Shown: positions 42,140 to 54,713, counted from the first letter of the stretch. The stretch is 64,000 bases of DNA from Jutongia hominis (GCF_014384965.1 NZ_JACRSW010000011.1:3674-67673), one strand, 5' to 3'. The notes: generated from the letters alone by a model not told the origin. A program made the numbers and translations.

Positions 42140-45100
42140 CTATCGTGTTCTGCCCTCTCTGTCGGCTGGATAAGCACCTTTATCCTCTGCTACAATTGCT
42201 GCAGCTTCCATTCTGTCATCAGCTTCTCTTTCTTCCTCCGGTCCGCTCAGGTCTGCATCCACAGCCTTTGCGTTCTCAAGATCAAGCTGGGCATTCAGTT
42301 CACATTGTCTTGCCAGCTTTTCTTCCAGTTCCTTGCTGTATGCAAATGGCTTGTCATACTCAGTCTTTGATGCTTCAAGGTCATTCTGGTACTGCTCAAT
42401 CTTCTTTTCTAAGAAATCAATGTTCTCATGAAGTCCATTAAACAGGTTTTCAAGCTTCACCATGCTGCCGACAGGACTTGTAGAAAGCTCTGCCTTGTAC
42501 TCAGTCTTTCCACGAAGCACCATATAATTGATGCCAAGGAAGTTCTTTTCCGCAAGCAGCTCAAATCCGTGGAATTTACCGATTGCAGTTGTCTCTCCGG
42601 TCTTGCATTTGCTGATTGCTTCAAGCATCATGGTTCCACCATCCACACGCTCTGTGTAGGTTGCTTTGCCTATGGTAATGGCAAATTCCGGATTTTCTAT
42701 CAGTTCCTTATCCCTTGCTTTTACATCCTCACGGACATTGGCAAGCTTTTCTGTTGCTGTCTTAATGAGCTTCGGGTACTTAATCATAAAGTTGTCCTGA
42801 AGTCCATATCTCTGATTGTCATAGGATGCCTTCAAAAGCTTTAATCTCTGGACATCATTGTCAATCTCCATCTTTTCCTTGATCAGAGGATTGCCTGTAG
42901 CAACCGCCTTAATCTCTGCATAGGAAAGTGTTGCCTCGTCGATATCCTCGCAGCTTCGGCTTACTGCCTTGCTTGTCATAACCTGACTGATAAAACGCTG
43001 CTTATTCTCGACGAGTGACCAGTTGTATGCATCAAAGGTTCCTTTGGTGACATATCTGTAGATTGCCACCTCTTCATTTTCGTTGCCTTGTCGTATGCCT
43101 CGTCCTTCCCTCTGTTCAATAGAAGAAGGCTTCCACGGACAATCGACATGGTGCATTGCAACAAGGTGTGTCTGCACATTGACACCTGTACCACATTTAT
43201 CCGTAGAACCGATAAGCACTTTCTTTTTACCTGTCCTCATTTCCTTAAAAAGTGCATCCCTCTGTGCATCTGTCTTGGCATCATGGATAAATGCTATCTC
43301 CTCTGCCGGAATACCATACTGGATAAGTGTTTCCTTCAGATAATCATAGATGGTAAAGTCCTTATCCGGTCCCGGTGTGCCGATGTCCGAAAAAATAAGC
43401 TGGCAGCCTATATGACCATTGGCATTTCCTTTCTCATATTCCTTCCAGACATTCTCCGCTACCTTATTGAGCTTTCCATCCGGATTATTTGGTGCGTCCT
43501 TATCAATCAGCCTTGCATCTGTTCCGAGTAATCTTGCCTCATGGGTAATCTTTAGGAAGTTGTCCACACTTGGATCAACTCCACCGCCTCTGATACGCTC
43601 TGCCCTCACAACAAAGTCTTCCATGACCTGTTTTACATACCAGTCAGGCTCTGACTCCACTATAATAGGCTTGCCGCCACGGAGAGCCGGCACATCAAGG
43701 TCCAGCATATCGGCAGTCTGCACATCTGCTACCTCACGGAAGATATTCATAAGCTCCGGCAGATTCGTAAACTTATTGAATCTGCTCTTAAAACGGAATC
43801 CACTTCCCTCTACAGTAAGCTCCAGTGCTGTTGTCACTTCACCAAAGTTCGCTGCCCATGAATCAAAGTGATAAATCCCCATCTCTTCAAGTGCCGCTTT
43901 CTGCAAGTAAAGCTGCATGACATACATCTCACACATGGTATTGGATATCGGTGTACCAGTTGCAAACACAATGCCTCTGCCATCATTTATCTCAGACAAA
44001 TACTGGCATTTAAGCTGCATATCCGTTGACTTTTTCGCTCCACTGCTGCTGATACCGGACACATTATTCATCTTGGAAAAAATCGCAAGGTTCTTAAAAT
44101 TATGTGCTTCGTCTACCATAATTGAATCCACACCAAGTTCCTCAAAGGTAATAAGGTCATCCTTCCTGCTCTCATCAGATAGAGATTTCAGCTGTTCCTC
44201 CAGCTTTTTCTTCTGACTCTCCATCTGCTTTACGGTCCATCGTTCTCCGTTACGCTCCTTCATCTCATCAATCGCATAGCTGATTTCTTCAATCTGCTCA
44301 TTAAGCATCCTCTCCTTTCTCTCTGCCGAGATAGGAATTTTCTCAAACTGCGAATGCGACATGATAATACAGTCATAATCTCCAGTCGCAATCCTTGATA
44401 CAAACTGCTTTCTGCGACTCTTTTCAAAGTCACGCTCTGTGGCAACTAAGATATTGGCTGATGGATAAAGCCTTAAAAACTCTGATGCAGTCTGACCGAT
44501 AAGCGGCTTTGGAACAACCATGATGGTCTTATTGGCAAGTCCTAGTCTTTTCTGTTCCATGCAGGCAGCCATCATCTCAAAGGACTTTCCGGCACCGACA
44601 CAGTGTGCCAGCAGGGTATTTCCTCCAAGAAGAATTCTTGCCACCGCATTCTTCTGGTGTGGCTTTAGCTCAATCGCCGGATTCATTCCCGGAAACTGTA
44701 AGTGGCTTCCGTCATACTCACGCAGACGGATGTTATTAAATGTCTCGTTGTAATACTCCACATACTTCTGTCTGCGCTCCGGCTCTGAAAACAGCCACTC
44801 CTTGAACTTCTCTTTAATCATGTTCTGCTTTTCCCTTGCAAGCATTGTCTCATTCTTATTGACTTCGTAATGATATTGGCCATCTCCGTCATCAATCCTG
44901 TCCCTTACTGTTACAGTTTTAAGATTCAGCGTATCCTCAAAAATAGAATAAGCATCCATGCGGCTTGTACCATAGGTCTTAGTAGCTGCCACTGAATGCT
45001 TATCCATGCTTTTATTCTCGATGAACCATTCCATGCTCATCTTATTTAAGTGTACCTGAATGCCTGTATTGTAATACTGGCTTCTGACTGCCCTTGCTCT

Positions 45101-48100
45101 TCTTGGTGTATTGAGAAGCTCATAGATAAACTGCTCATAATCAAGCGGCTCAATCCATGTCGTGCCAATCTTTACATCAATATCCGAGGCTTCAATCCAC
45201 TCCGGCTGCACCTTTTCAAGTGCTGCCACATTGCCTGCAAATCTTTCTGCCTGTGGATTGTCTGTATCCGCTGCCATAGCCTTTGCTACACGAAGCTTGT
45301 CTCTCACATTTCCGGAAAGATACTCGTCTGCTGTCTCCCAGCCGATATCGGGATTGTTCTCGTTGTAGCGGTCGGGATTTAAGAAAATCAGTCCATCCAG
45401 TTCTTCCACAAGAACTGCCCTTCTAAGCTCTGCCAAAGCATCGTCACTTAGAGTTATCTCATCCACTGTCTGTCCAGACTTTTCTGCAAGTTCTTCCTTT
45501 GCATTTGTAATATCCGGCTCATAGATAGAAAGCATATAGGCAAGATTTACATATCCAAATTCATTGACGGATACATTTAATGCTTCCACAGCAGTCTCCA
45601 CTCTGTCTATGACAGTCTTTGCCTTAATCGTCTGCTTATAAAACATATCCGCTTTTTTCACCTCCCCATCTTCGTTTACTTCCTCAAGGCTGCAAAGAAG
45701 TGGGTAATCGCTGTCATCCCTGAATGCTATTCTGTTTGCTTTTGAAGTAATGGCTCCATACTGCTTTACGAAGGCATCATATTTTACATTAAGAAGTCTC
45801 TGCTTATCAGAAAGCTCCTCCTCGCTGCAGCCATCCATCTGGATATCAATCAGCTCTCTTGTTATCTGTCTGATTTCATCAAGGCTTCGGATTCGCTCCT
45901 CGGCAGTCTGTGATACTTCTTTTTTTACCATCTCGGAATTTTCCCTGTAATAGAGTTTTCCTTCAAAAAATGTGTAAGTGTAGTTTCTCACATCCGGATC
46001 AGCTGGGATAACTTCCTCTGTCTGCTCCGCCTCATCTGCCACTCTCTCAAAATCTGTCATCTGGGCTTTGATATTTCCGATTGCCTTATTGAGAGCCTCG
46101 TACATATTGAAGTTCTCATCATTATTCACACAGACTGTATATCTGCTGTCCTGTCCGTAAATCCTTGTGTCATATTCCATAGATCCAAGCATCATCTCCG
46201 GATGCTCTGCAAAATAAGAGTTGACTGCAATGCCATTCTCAGTTACACCAAGGTGTACCCAGTCAGGTTCAATATCAATCTTTCTCTCCCTCTTCTGCAA
46301 AAACAGGATATCTGCTGTCACTTCGGTTCCTGCATTATCTTTAAATGCAGTATTCGGAAGTCTTACTGCTCCCACAAGCTCTGCTCTTTCAGCCAGATAC
46401 TTTCGGATAGTAGGATTTGCCTTATCAAGTGTTCCCTTTGTGGTGATTACTGAAACCATGCCTCCCGGTCTTACCTGATCAAGTGCTTTTGCCAGAAAAT
46501 AATCGTGGATACGGAAGTTATACTTGTTGTACTTTGGATCAAATACCTTATAATCACCAAATGGCACATTTCCGACAACCACATCAAAGAAGTTATCCGG
46601 ATATGTGGTATTCTCAAATCCTGTGATACTGATATTGGCATTCTGATAAAGCTGCTTTGCAATTCTTCCTGAAATGCTGTCAAGCTCCACCCCATACAGC
46701 TTGCTTCTCTGCATTGGTGCCGGCATACTTCCAAAGAAGTTACCGATACCCATAGATGGCTCTAATACATTGCCGCCTCTGAAACCAAACTGGACAAGTG
46801 CCGAATTTATGCACATGGCAATCTCCGGTGAAGTATAAAAGGCGTTATTTACTGTTGCCCTTGCAGCACTGTATTCCTCATCAGATAAAAGGTCTTTCAG
46901 CTCTGCATATTCTTTGCTCCAGCCTGCGTTATTCTCATCAAATGCCTGTGACAGTCCGCCCCATCCGACAAACTTCGACAGAGTTTTCTGTTCCTCCGGT
47001 GTGGCAAGCCTGTTCTCTGATTCAATCTGCTTTAAAGTGCGGATTGCATCCATATTCCACTGGTATCTGGTCTTGGGACCGCCTTTTTCCATTTTCCAGA
47101 GGTTATAGTGGAAATTGTGTTTCGTCTGCCCGGCAACATTCTTCTCATTTTCAAGACTTTCTACTTGCTGTACTGGTTCCTGCTTTGGTGTAAAATCTAC
47201 AGTTTCCTGTGATTCTGTATCAGCCTGAATATCATCCACAGATACTGATACTGCATCATCTGAAACCACATGTCCATTCTCATCAATCTTGGTTTCCCAG
47301 CCATTCGCTATTGCTCTTTCCCTGGTTTCAAGACGATTGGCTTTTACACTATCCTCGATATCAAAGAATCTCTTATAGACCGGATTCATCTTATCCCTGT
47401 CAGCCTTCTGCTTTGTCTCCTGATAATACTTCTTCTGGTCTTCTCCGCAGTAAAATGGCTGTTTTACCATATAAGATAAGATTTCATATAACTCACGCCA
47501 GTCGAGAGCACCTTCTTTACGCACACCATTCCTGTTCTTATAGCTGATCTTCACATATCCGCTTCTGATTGAGTACTCCACAAGACCATACTTATTGTTG
47601 GAATATGCCTTTCTTTCTGCATTATCTGTCCCTAATGCAATATCCCTGATAAGGTCAAGTTTATTGGGCATAAATGCAAAATCAGACTGCACCACATCCA
47701 TAAGGAATGCCCTAAACGGAGTGTAGCAGCTGCAATCTGTTACAAGAATCTCCGCCGCATCACGCAGGTCTTCATCAAGCTCTGCAATACGCTTGGCATA
47801 ATCAATCGGTGTAATATACTGAAGCTCTGATGGATCTTTTTCAGTTGTTTCAGCTTCTATCTCTGCACCATATTCTGCCTGTGTTACCATGCGGTCTTCA
47901 TTGGCAGTTTCCTGTGGTGTCATGCCTTTTGCACTTACATAATCTCTGTTAGAAGCATAGCTCTCCGGCTCATCCGGTATTGCATAATCATCAATCTCTG
48001 ATTCTGCCTCTTCCGGTTCCACTTCCTGATATTCGGCATCAATGACCTCATCATCCTCACGGAGTCCGTCCATCGCAAGCTCATCAATACGAGGTGTCTC

Positions 48101-49792
48101 AGACTGGTATTCCCCTGTAAGAATAAGGACACCAAGCTCTTTTTCGATATCTTTCCACGAAACATATCCTTCAACCTCTCCATCCTCATCTCGCCACTGA
48201 AAACGCAGTCCATTCCCATGAAATGTGTCATATCCGTGCAGTCCCAGTCCATCAACCGGCCAGCCTGCACCTCCCTGACCATACTCTGCTTTGATACGCT
48301 TTGCTCTGGTTCCTGCATCAATCTCTGTTTCAAAAATCTTGCATACCCTGCCCTTACCACCGATAAAACCTGTACCTCTCATAAGCACCTGTTTGATATA
48401 CTCACTTGGTACTGTTGCAGACTTTTTGGGATTCAGGTAATTGTATTTACCTGCTAATGCAGCTTTTCTGTCCTGCTCGAACTGACGCATAAACTGATTA
48501 TTGTTTTCGTCCTCAGTATGAATGGTGCCAATGCTTGCCTGCCCATTCTGGTCGAAAAAAAAGGAAGCCTGTGTATATTCGGCTTCCTTACTGACACCCA
48601 ATGAATTGATTTCATCAAGTTCCCTATTCAGTTCTGTATCATCTGATTCTAGTGGAATCGCATCACTATCTGATTCAGTACCACTTCCTCTGCCTGCATC
48701 TTCGCCTGCTCTCTTATCTTCCACATCTCCATTGTCGATGACGGATCCTGTGGCTTGTGCTTCGCCAGATACTGCATCTCTAACTGGTCGTACAGCTGAT
48801 TCGCTTCCTCCTCTACCGCTGACATCTTCTCGTACATCTTCCCGAATCTCATCAGCGTCTTGTATCTTGCCGGCTCGTTCTCTTTGAGATAGTTCATCGC
48901 CATCCTTCCGTATTTGCCCAGCTTCGTGAGATTCTCCGTCTCGTCCGGCATCTCTATCTGCGGATAAAGCAGTCCGTCCACTTCCTTGTAAGTCATTTCT
49001 TCTAACATATCCAATTCTCCTTTCGCTCTCGATTGCCTTTAAGTTACGACTAAATTCTCTAAGAACACTACAGGAGACATCGCATACAATGGAACCAAGA
49101 CGGTAAATGATCTCTTCGTCTTTGATATTTACGATCTGACTAAAATCCTGTTCTTGCACAGATAAGTCAAATCCGCATCTCGTCCCTACAGCATACATGA
49201 CACTTGCATATACAAGCTGCTCCATGTCCATTTCCTGCTGTAAGCCATTGCGTTTCTTACTTTCTTCCTTTATCACACTACCTGATAGCTGCATAAGTTC
49301 GGTCATTCGGTCTCCGAACTCTTCTTTTATTATAAGCCAAACATCTGTTCCTGTAAACTGTTTTAATATATTTTTTAGAGACTCCCTGTCGCTGTTATCG
49401 TACTGCTCAATCTGACCTTCTGACACAAGAAAATCCACATAATCCTTAAGATTTTCTCCCTCAAGGTCCCATGTCAGCTTAACATTCTTCCCTCCGGTAT
49501 CACTGATATCAAAGATATACCTCATGCGTGGATTCAGTGCCCTTGACGGGAAGATCGCGCAGCCTTTCGCACCACGCTTTACATATCTTCCCACCTTTTT
49601 CCAGGTATCATAATCTGCCATGAGTGTGCTTTTTTCCGGAGGTCTCTGAGCTGTTACCATAACGATATTGTCAAATTCATAGCGGTATAACTGACCTGCG
49701 ACCTTTAACACATCCTTCCAGTTCTTTTCTGATCTGGTGATGTTACCAATCTCAGAATCGTATATCGCTTTGACCTTCATATCAACGCCCAT
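42140..49792 (-). CDS. Giant methylase-helicase protein of the ICE
   Basis: A 2550-residue protein. The N-terminus (about 1-130) is ArdC-like ([33 protein letters not shown]). A low-complexity acidic region (about 270-400) and accessory modules follow. The N6-adenine methylase has [15 protein letters not shown] (about 1012) and [10 protein letters not shown] (about 1074, the NPPF-type catalytic motif with V). The SNF2/DEAD motor shows [14 protein letters not shown] (about 1733), [10 protein letters not shown] (about 1894), ATGTPISNT, and [12 protein letters not shown] (about 2230). Such proteins are hallmarks of large Firmicutes ICEs and probably protect or remodel incoming DNA. AGGACAAAGGT precedes the ATG. 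Confidence 0.92.
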   Translation of the reverse strand: MGVDMKVKAIYDSEIGNITRSEKNWKDVLKVAGQLYRYEFDNIVMVTAQRPPEKSTLMADYDTWKKVGRYVKRGAKGCAIFPSRALNPRMRYIFDISDTGGKNVKLTWDLEGENLKDYVDFLVSEGQIEQYDNSDRESLKNILKQFTGTDVWLIIKEEFGDRMTELMQLSGSVIKEESKKRNGLQQEMDMEQLVYASVMYAVGTRCGFDLSVQEQDFSQIVNIKDEEIIYRLGSIVCDVSCSVLREFSRNLKAIESERRIGYVRRNDLQGSGRTALSADRDAGRDGESHEAGQIRKDGDELSQRERAGKIQDADEIREDVREDVSGRGGSESAVRPVRDAVSGEAQATGSVIDNGDVEDKRAGEDAGRGSGTESDSDAIPLESDDTELNRELDEINSLGVSKEAEYTQASFFFDQNGQASIGTIHTEDENNNQFMRQFEQDRKAALAGKYNYLNPKKSATVPSEYIKQVLMRGTGFIGGKGRVCKIFETEIDAGTRAKRIKAEYGQGGAGWPVDGLGLHGYDTFHGNGLRFQWRDEDGEVEGYVSWKDIEKELGVLILTGEYQSETPRIDELAMDGLREDDEVIDAEYQEVEPEEAESEIDDYAIPDEPESYASNRDYVSAKGMTPQETANEDRMVTQAEYGAEIEAETTEKDPSELQYITPIDYAKRIAELDEDLRDAAEILVTDCSCYTPFRAFLMDVVQSDFAFMPNKLDLIRDIALGTDNAERKAYSNNKYGLVEYSIRSGYVKISYKNRNGVRKEGALDWRELYEILSYMVKQPFYCGEDQKKYYQETKQKADRDKMNPVYKRFFDIEDSVKANRLETRERAIANGWETKIDENGHVVSDDAVSVSVDDIQADTESQETVDFTPKQEPVQQVESLENEKNVAGQTKHNFHYNLWKMEKGGPKTRYQWNMDAIRTLKQIESENRLATPEEQKTLSKFVGWGGLSQAFDENNAGWSKEYAELKDLLSDEEYSAARATVNNAFYTSPEIAMCINSALVQFGFRGGNVLEPSMGIGNFFGSMPAPMQRSKLYGVELDSISGRIAKQLYQNANISITGFENTTYPDNFFDVVVGNVPFGDYKVFDPKYNKYNFRIHDYFLAKALDQVRPGGMVSVITTKGTLDKANPTIRKYLAERAELVGAVRLPNTAFKDNAGTEVTADILFLQKRERKIDIEPDWVHLGVTENGIAVNSYFAEHPEMMLGSMEYDTRIYGQDSRYTVCVNNDENFNMYEALNKAIGNIKAQMTDFERVADEAEQTEEVIPADPDVRNYTYTFFEGKLYYRENSEMVKKEVSQTAEERIRSLDEIRQITRELIDIQMDGCSEEELSDKQRLLNVKYDAFVKQYGAITSKANRIAFRDDSDYPLLCSLEEVNEDGEVKKADMFYKQTIKAKTVIDRVETAVEALNVSVNEFGYVNLAYMLSIYEPDITNAKEELAEKSGQTVDEITLSDDALAELRRAVLVEELDGLIFLNPDRYNENNPDIGWETADEYLSGNVRDKLRVAKAMAADTDNPQAERFAGNVAALEKVQPEWIEASDIDVKIGTTWIEPLDYEQFIYELLNTPRRARAVRSQYYNTGIQVHLNKMSMEWFIENKSMDKHSVAATKTYGTSRMDAYSIFEDTLNLKTVTVRDRIDDGDGQYHYEVNKNETMLAREKQNMIKEKFKEWLFSEPERRQKYVEYYNETFNNIRLREYDGSHLQFPGMNPAIELKPHQKNAVARILLGGNTLLAHCVGAGKSFEMMAACMEQKRLGLANKTIMVVPKPLIGQTASEFLRLYPSANILVATERDFEKSRRKQFVSRIATGDYDCIIMSHSQFEKIPISAERKERMLNEQIEEISYAIDEMKERNGERWTVKQMESQKKKLEEQLKSLSDESRKDDLITFEELGVDSIMVDEAHNFKNLAIFSKMNNVSGISSSGAKKSTDMQLKCQYLSEINDGRGIVFATGTPISNTMCEMYVMQLYLQKAALEEMGIYHFDSWAANFGEVTTALELTVEGSGFRFKSRFNKFTNLPELMNIFREVADVQTADMLDLDVPALRGGKPIIVESEPDWYVKQVMEDFVVRAERIRGGGVDPSVDNFLKITHEARLLGTDARLIDKDAPNNPDGKLNKVAENVWKEYEKGNANGHIGCQLIFSDIGTPGPDKDFTIYDYLKETLIQYGIPAEEIAFIHDAKTDAQRDALFKEMRTGKKKVLIGSTDKCGTGVNVQTHLVAMHHVDCPWKPSSIEQREGRGIRQGNENEEVAIYRYVTKGTFDAYNWSLVENKQRFISQVMTSKAVSRSCEDIDEATLSYAEIKAVATGNPLIKEKMEIDNDVQRLKLLKASYDNQRYGLQDNFMIKYPKLIKTATEKLANVREDVKARDKELIENPEFAITIGKATYTERVDGGTMMLEAISKCKTGETTAIGKFHGFELLAEKNFLGINYMVLRGKTEYKAELSTSPVGSMVKLENLFNGLHENIDFLEKKIEQYQNDLEASKTEYDKPFAYSKELEEKLARQCELNAQLDLENAKAVDADLSGPEEEREADDRMEAAAIVAEDKGAYPADREGRTR

Positions 49793-49806
49793 ACCTTTGT
49801 CCTCCT

Positions 49807-50175
49807 CTACTTAAACATCTCTGCAAACAATCCTTTAAATAGCTTTAACTCATCCTTATCCAGCTCGATTGCAAATTCATTGTCGATTGCCTGTTTTTCG
49901 CATTTATCCTTTTTCTTTGCAATCTTACGCACCACACGAAGAAGCACATAGCACTCCTTGGACTTTGCAATGCTCTGTTTAAAGGTCAGCTCATCCTCAT
50001 CGACTGACTTCTGTGTCTGATAGATAATCTCTTTTAACTTATCATTGATACCATCTACTTCCTCAAGGGAAATAATAACGGATGCCTTAGAAGCACCCGA
50101 TCTGTCCCACTCCTTATGAAGTTCCTTTACTAAAAACTCCATGTTCTTAATTACTGTTGTTGAATCACTTTTCAT
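49807..50175 (-). CDS. Conserved ICE protein, helical
   Basis: A 122-residue charged helical protein ([60 protein letters not shown]). No recognised domain. Overlaps the DpnD/PcfM gene by four bases and lies 14 bp before the methylase-helicase gene, so it is part of that operon. Confidence 0.6.
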   Translation of the reverse strand: MKSDSTTVIKNMEFLVKELHKEWDRSGASKASVIISLEEVDGINDKLKEIIYQTQKSVDEDELTFKQSIAKSKECYVLLRVVRKIAKKKDKCEKQAIDNEFAIELDKDELKLFKGLFAEMFK

Positions 50176-50390
50176 CTTGCTTTTCCTCCGTTTTTTTTTA
50201 ATGAAGAAGGGAGCTGACCTTCGCTGATAGGTGCAAAATCAACTCCCTTCATGTCCTCTGCTCCAAGGACTATCTGCTCTGCATAATACATATCCATTGC
50301 CTTATTGATGGCATCGTCAAGCGACTCTGCCTTTACTTTCTGTACTCGTGAAAGCACTTCTTTTATCTCAACATCAAATTCCTGTTCCAT
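50172..50390 (-). CDS. DpnD/PcfM-like protein
   Basis: A 72-residue protein (FDVEIKEVLSRVQKVKAESL, DDAINKAMDMYYAEQIVLGAED) matching the small DpnD/PcfM family known from conjugative plasmids and the DpnII locus. Function not established. Terminal Lys-rich segment. Confidence 0.75.
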   Translation of the reverse strand: MEQEFDVEIKEVLSRVQKVKAESLDDAINKAMDMYYAEQIVLGAEDMKGVDFAPISEGQLPSSLKKNGGKAR

Positions 50391-50417
50391 ATGATATCGC
50401 CTCCTGTAAAAATCTCA

Positions 50418-51314
50418 TCACCGGCTCTTTTCTTCCTTTACCTGTCTTTCCTTAAAGCCTTCATCGTACTTTCCATCTTCCAGCCTGTCGTAAAAACAAT
50501 CCTCTTCAATCGTTCCAAAATCCTCATACATTTGGTGAAGGAAGTCATTCTGTAGCTTCTTTGGTACATCATCATCCTTTGACATATCCTGATAAAAATA
50601 GAACTTCTGCTTTAGCTTTGCCCTGTAATCATAGATATCCTCTATCTTTTCCGGTGTGCCATACTCCCTCTTGTATGCCTTGAAATTTGTAGTTGAAAGT
50701 GTGGAACCTAGATAAATGCCGTGCTCCCACGATACCCCGATTGTGGTATTGTCCTTTGTAGGCTTCTCATCCTTCGGATAACGCTTATACTCTGTCGCAC
50801 CAAGGGCGATTGTAAGGGAACCTGACTTCATATCCATCACCACAAGATTCCTTGGTGATAATGCTTCAAGCACCATGTAATCATGGTCATTGAAGTTATG
50901 GAATGTCTGTCCCCTTTCAAATGATCTGTCCACACTTTCATAATGCAGGTTAAAATCATCCACCCAGCCCTTATCGGTCATTCCAATCTCCTTAAGCTTT
51001 GCAACACATTCAGAAGAACTGGCTTCTTTATCAAACCGAAATTCTTTGGAATCGTTATAAAGTCCCTGAAGAAAGTGCCCCAGCTGAATATCATCCAGAC
51101 AGAATCTCGCAGATACAGTTACATTTGCTGCCCTGTAATACTCTGCGAAGTTATCTGCTTCACCAAGTGTTCTTCCAAGCTGCAACAAATTGTCTGCAAG
51201 CCCTGACATGTCATCAACTGCTATAAAACTCTTATAATCATCCAGAGTCATCAGCATATTTGTCTCTGTTCCCCTGTCGTTTTCTGTTACCAGTATCATA
51301 TCTTTTAAATCCAT
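50418..51314 (-). CDS. Conserved ICE protein of unknown function
   Basis: A 298-residue acidic protein (MDLKDMILVTENDRGTETN start). Features: LQLGRTLGEADNFAEYYRAA, FNDHDYMVLEALSPRNLVV, SGSLTIALGATEYKRYPKDE. The middle resembles the YodL/LPD-type domains common in ICE-encoded polyproteins, but I cannot place it firmly. The ATG at 51312-51314 follows AGGAGGTAAGA. Between the hydrolase and DpnD/PcfM genes. Confidence 0.55.
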   Translation of the reverse strand: MDLKDMILVTENDRGTETNMLMTLDDYKSFIAVDDMSGLADNLLQLGRTLGEADNFAEYYRAANVTVSARFCLDDIQLGHFLQGLYNDSKEFRFDKEASSSECVAKLKEIGMTDKGWVDDFNLHYESVDRSFERGQTFHNFNDHDYMVLEALSPRNLVVMDMKSGSLTIALGATEYKRYPKDEKPTKDNTTIGVSWEHGIYLGSTLSTTNFKAYKREYGTPEKIEDIYDYRAKLKQKFYFYQDMSKDDDVPKKLQNDFLHQMYEDFGTIEEDCFYDRLEDGKYDEGFKERQVKEEKSR

Positions 51315-51364
51315 TCTTACCTCCTGTCTCAGAGATGGACTATGCCCTCTCTGCAAATTTCCTG

Positions 51365-53299
51365 TTATGGTCTTCCTATCACAACAATCTTTCCTGTGCT
51401 TGCCACATCCCTGTAGACCACACCAAGACTTTCATTAAGTGCCTCTACCACCTTGCCATTTCCGACATATACTGCCACATGGCTGATGTTCTTATATCTT
51501 CCGTTGCTTGTAAAACTATAAAAGATAAGGTCTCCCGGCTGTAACTCATCAAAGGAGACTGTCTTTCCGGCTTCATCCAGTCCCTGTGCCTCCGCTGCCG
51601 CTGTGGTTGCACCGCCGTAACTAATATCCACGCCTGCATCTTTCCATGAATAATAGGCTAAGGAACTGCAGTCATAATAGTTACCGCTGTCTCTTAAATC
51701 CTGACTATAAGGAAAACCAACTCTGTGTAGTGCATAGGAGCAGACTGTTTTCTGCCTGCTGTCTGTAATTTCGTTTAGGATGGCATTGATTTCATCCTCA
51801 GTCATGGAGCTTACTCCCGGACTGCCGCCTCCACCTCCACTTCCGCTTCCGGCATATCCAAGCTGTCCCATAAACTCAGGACTCATGATCTGCTCAAGCA
51901 TTTCCACCTGATCAGAATTAAATCCATAGACCGAAATCATATCCCTGTACGATTTTAGTGTGACATTCACATACAGAACCGACTTCGTGACAGTAGTTAC
52001 ATTACCGTCTGCATCTGTTTCTTCCACATCCTTTGTTCCGGTGCTTGTGGTGTATGAACACATATCATTTACAACTGCCTGCAGCCAGCCTTTAGAAGTA
52101 TCATTCATGACTGTTGCAGTATCTCCGACACCATGCTTGACCATATAGACTGCCATGATGTCATAGTAATTGCTTGGATTTTCTTCCATACCTTCATAAT
52201 CCACATAGACAAGCTCTCCAAGGTCATATCCGGTATGCTCATTCACTTTCGTGTTCACATCCCGGTTAAACTCCTGCACATAGGCACTCGTTACTGTCTG
52301 CACGGTATCTCCTGATTCAAGTGGTGGCAGGAATAAAGCAAATGGAGAATTGTAAAGGATTGCTATCACCGCTATAACCGGAACCGCAATCATGGCAACT
52401 ACAAGAACAAGTAATAAAAGCACCAATCCGATAATCGGTGCAGCTGCCTTTACCCAGGTAATCGCTTTTCGCACAATCAGATCCTTTACCAGCTTTGCCA
52501 CACTATCCGTCTGATTCTCCTGTGCTTTCATCTTATCCAGAAAGAACTTTATCTTCCTGCTCCGGTTTGTCATCTTTTCATCCTTGACCTCTATGGACAC
52601 ACCTGCCGCATATCCGGCTGCCATGCCGATTGCCGTGCCTACTCCCGGTGCAACCGCTGTTCCTGCCGCCGTAGCAGCTGCCTTTGTAGCAGTTTTCGTT
52701 GCAACCTTGGCAGTAGTCTTTGCTGTTTCTTTTGCCGTCTCTTTAGCTACCGTCTTGGCTGTATCTTTGGCAGCTTTCTTTGCTGTCTTTTTTGCCAGCT
52801 TCTTTCCTGCCTCTACCTTCTTGATACGCTTCTTTGCCTCGGCTGCCGCCTTTTTCCTGAAAAGTGCAGCCCCCTTGGATGCTGTTCCGGTAACAGGTCG
52901 GCTTGATTCATATGCAAGATATGCCGCCTGCGATACCTCCTGACCGCCTTCCACCTGATCTGTTACTGCCCCGGCTACAAGTGCTCCAGTTCTTCCTGCA
53001 ATGTGAAGATTCGTGTTCTTGGTCTTGATGGAAGTGTTTGATTCCTTAAGGTTTTGCTTGAATCTTGATAATCCCTTATTCTTCGGCTCCGACTGATGAA
53101 TGGTACTCTTGCGATAGGACTTCTTTCTATCCGTATCAGTTACCTTTGCACCAGCTGTCTTAGGACCTCTCTCTACTGTATAGATGTTACTCCCCTTAAT
53201 CTTGGCTCCCTTCGGTTCGTGGGCATGAATCTTGGCTTTCTCCTTGGTGTGAATGACCATCGGTTTGTCATCAACCTTTCTAATTTTCAATTTTCTCAC
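51365..53299 (-). CDS. NlpC/P60 cell-wall hydrolase (VirB1/Orf14-like)
   Basis: A 644-residue protein of the transfer machinery. The N-terminal cytoplasmic half is basic and Ala/Lys-rich with a repetitive KKTAKKAAKDTAKTVAKE stretch. One membrane segment is at about 287-312. A middle domain (about 330-440) is related to the bacteriophage-tail/VirB8-like region of Tn916 Orf14. The C-terminal NlpC/P60 domain has NYYDCSSLAYYSW (Cys about 543), ISHVAVYVG (His about 606). It should open peptidoglycan for the secretion channel. Confidence 0.88.
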   Translation of the reverse strand: MRKLKIRKVDDKPMVIHTKEKAKIHAHEPKGAKIKGSNIYTVERGPKTAGAKVTDTDRKKSYRKSTIHQSEPKNKGLSRFKQNLKESNTSIKTKNTNLHIAGRTGALVAGAVTDQVEGGQEVSQAAYLAYESSRPVTGTASKGAALFRKKAAAEAKKRIKKVEAGKKLAKKTAKKAAKDTAKTVAKETAKETAKTTAKVATKTATKAAATAAGTAVAPGVGTAIGMAAGYAAGVSIEVKDEKMTNRSRKIKFFLDKMKAQENQTDSVAKLVKDLIVRKAITWVKAAAPIIGLVLLLLVLVVAMIAVPVIAVIAILYNSPFALFLPPLESGDTVQTVTSAYVQEFNRDVNTKVNEHTGYDLGELVYVDYEGMEENPSNYYDIMAVYMVKHGVGDTATVMNDTSKGWLQAVVNDMCSYTTSTGTKDVEETDADGNVTTVTKSVLYVNVTLKSYRDMISVYGFNSDQVEMLEQIMSPEFMGQLGYAGSGSGGGGGSPGVSSMTEDEINAILNEITDSRQKTVCSYALHRVGFPYSQDLRDSGNYYDCSSLAYYSWKDAGVDISYGGATTAAAEAQGLDEAGKTVSFDELQPGDLIFYSFTSNGRYKNISHVAVYVGNGKVVEALNESLGVVYRDVASTGKIVVIGRP

Positions 53300-53322
53300 C
53301 TCCTACTTTGAAAAATAAAATA

Positions 53323-53357
53323 AGCCGCTAGGGAGCAAAAATTACTCCTTAACGGCT
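53323..53357 (-). terminator. Terminator after pnuC
   Basis: Stem AGCCG/CGGCT with an inner GGAG/CTCC helix, followed by TATTTTATTTTT on the minus strand. It would isolate the cargo from the downstream transfer genes. Confidence 0.7.
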
Positions 53358-53407
53358 ATGTAAAATCATTCAATATTCAATTATTAAAAGCAACATGAAA
53401 CTGGAAT

Positions 53408-54115
53408 TTACATTATGCTCACAACATTAGTTATTTCTTGCTGTCTGGTTTTCATTTTTCTCCAACTTACAAATCCGTATATATCATTAGCAAAGAACGC
53501 AATAAAACATACTACCACCGAAACATATCTAATATCATACAGACTTGCCAATATCCATAATATAATCAAAACAATATCATTGGCAGCGTATGCCAATGCA
53601 AAATACGGACTTCTCCTAAAGGTAAGGTATACTGCAAGAAAACTTGTTGTTACCGATATAGTGCTCGGGATGATGTTAGCTGTATTAAAACACTTCAAAA
53701 TCAAATAGAATAGAAATGTAACAACAAATGTCACAATCCACATACAGACATTTTCTCTTTTTCCAATGCTATTAACTTTAACCTCCGCTTTGTTTCCGTT
53801 ATACGGATTCTTCAGCCATGATATTAAGGCAAAAATTGCCATCGGCATTGTCATTCCAAGATATGTAATCATCTCCCCATAATACGAAAAGGTATATGAA
53901 ATAATCCCATACAGCAAACTGAATACAACCATAAGTAATTGTCCAAACGGATTTCCCTTTGCGTTAAATATCAAAGATGTTACTCCTATTAGCGATGCAC
54001 ACAAAGTCATATAATTTATTCTGTCAAAAACACAGAATGAAATTATAATAACCATTACAGAAGAACTCCACAAAACAATTTCACTTTTTGAAAAATAGTC
54101 CTTAAACTCTTTCAT
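53408..54115 (-). CDS. pnuC: PnuC-family nicotinamide riboside transporter
   Basis: A 235-residue membrane protein with about seven hydrophobic segments. PnuC features: SLIGVTSLIFNAKGNPFGQL, SWLKNPYNGNKAEVKV, AYAANDIVLIILW, FANDIYGFVSW. The family imports nicotinamide riboside or related vitamin precursors. The ATG at 54113-54115 follows GGAGGTTAT. Its leader (54130-54218) is a duplicated RNA element also found ahead of the upstream flavoprotein gene. Confidence 0.85.
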   Translation of the reverse strand: MKEFKDYFSKSEIVLWSSSVMVIIISFCVFDRINYMTLCASLIGVTSLIFNAKGNPFGQLLMVVFSLLYGIISYTFSYYGEMITYLGMTMPMAIFALISWLKNPYNGNKAEVKVNSIGKRENVCMWIVTFVVTFLFYLILKCFNTANIIPSTISVTTSFLAVYLTFRRSPYFALAYAANDIVLIILWILASLYDIRYVSVVVCFIAFFANDIYGFVSWRKMKTRQQEITNVVSIM

Positions 54116-54129
54116 AATAACCTCCAAAA

Positions 54130-54218
54130 AAATAAGCATCCGAATATACATCTTCAAAGACCTAACGATGTACAGTCGAATGCTTTACGCATCTACTACC
54201 CGGTGGCAGTGCTTATTC
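54130..54218 (-). ncRNA. Duplicated leader RNA with terminator, pnuC copy
   Basis: Minus strand: hairpin ACTGCC-ACCG-GGTAGT, hairpin ATGC-GTAAA-GCAT, then a 19-position stem starting AAGCATTCGA and closing TCGGATGCTT (54134-54185), loop GTTAGGTCTTTGAA, ending TATTTTTTT. The 3' half of the second hairpin (GCAT) is also the start of the terminator stem, so the two are mutually exclusive: the geometry of a transcription-attenuating riboswitch. The leader begins at the stop codon of the upstream flavoprotein gene. Ligand unknown to me. Confidence 0.65.
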
Positions 54219-54713
54219 TTTATCAACTTTTTTCATTTTAACCAGGTCAATTGCTTCTTTACCAGTCAGGTGTTCAATTGTCATTTCAATGATTGCCATG
54301 TTTCTGATAGAAGAATCAATTTCTTTAGGAATTCCATCTTTGTAATCTGCTGAATATTTCATAAAAAGCAAGGTTGCAATACGACGCATTTCATTCATAT
54401 CTTCTACAAGATGTACTTTACCGAACGCAATGACGCTTCTGAAATATGTAGTATATTTCTCCGGCACAATATGATCTTGATCAATTACGCAAAAAGATGC
54501 TTTTTCATGTTTAATAATTGCATCAATTTTGTGTCCGCTTTTAGCAGAATGGAAATACAGTTTTCCATCTATATAAACATAGCTTATAGGAACGGCGTAT
54601 GGATAATCATTATCTCCGATTAACGCTAAAGTTCCGCTTGTATTTCTGTTCAAAATTTCTATAGCGGTTTCTTGTGGCAATAACTGCTTAAATCTTCTCA
54701 TTTCTCTAAACAT
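54213..54713 (-). CDS. Pyridoxamine 5'-phosphate oxidase-family flavoprotein
   Basis: A 166-residue FMN-binding split-barrel protein (NimA-like): TSGTLALIGDNDYPYAVPIS, YVYIDGKLYFHSAKSGHKID, KASFCVIDQDHIVPEKYTTY, FRSVIAFGKVHLV. Proteins of this type reduce nitroimidazoles or bind flavins/F420; substrate not predictable. Start after AAAAGGAGAAGAA. Preceded by a promoter and leader copy 2, followed by leader copy 1 and pnuC. Confidence 0.82.
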   Translation of the reverse strand: MFREMRRFKQLLPQETAIEILNRNTSGTLALIGDNDYPYAVPISYVYIDGKLYFHSAKSGHKIDAIIKHEKASFCVIDQDHIVPEKYTTYFRSVIAFGKVHLVEDMNEMRRIATLLFMKYSADYKDGIPKEIDSSIRNMAIIEMTIEHLTGKEAIDLVKMKKVDKE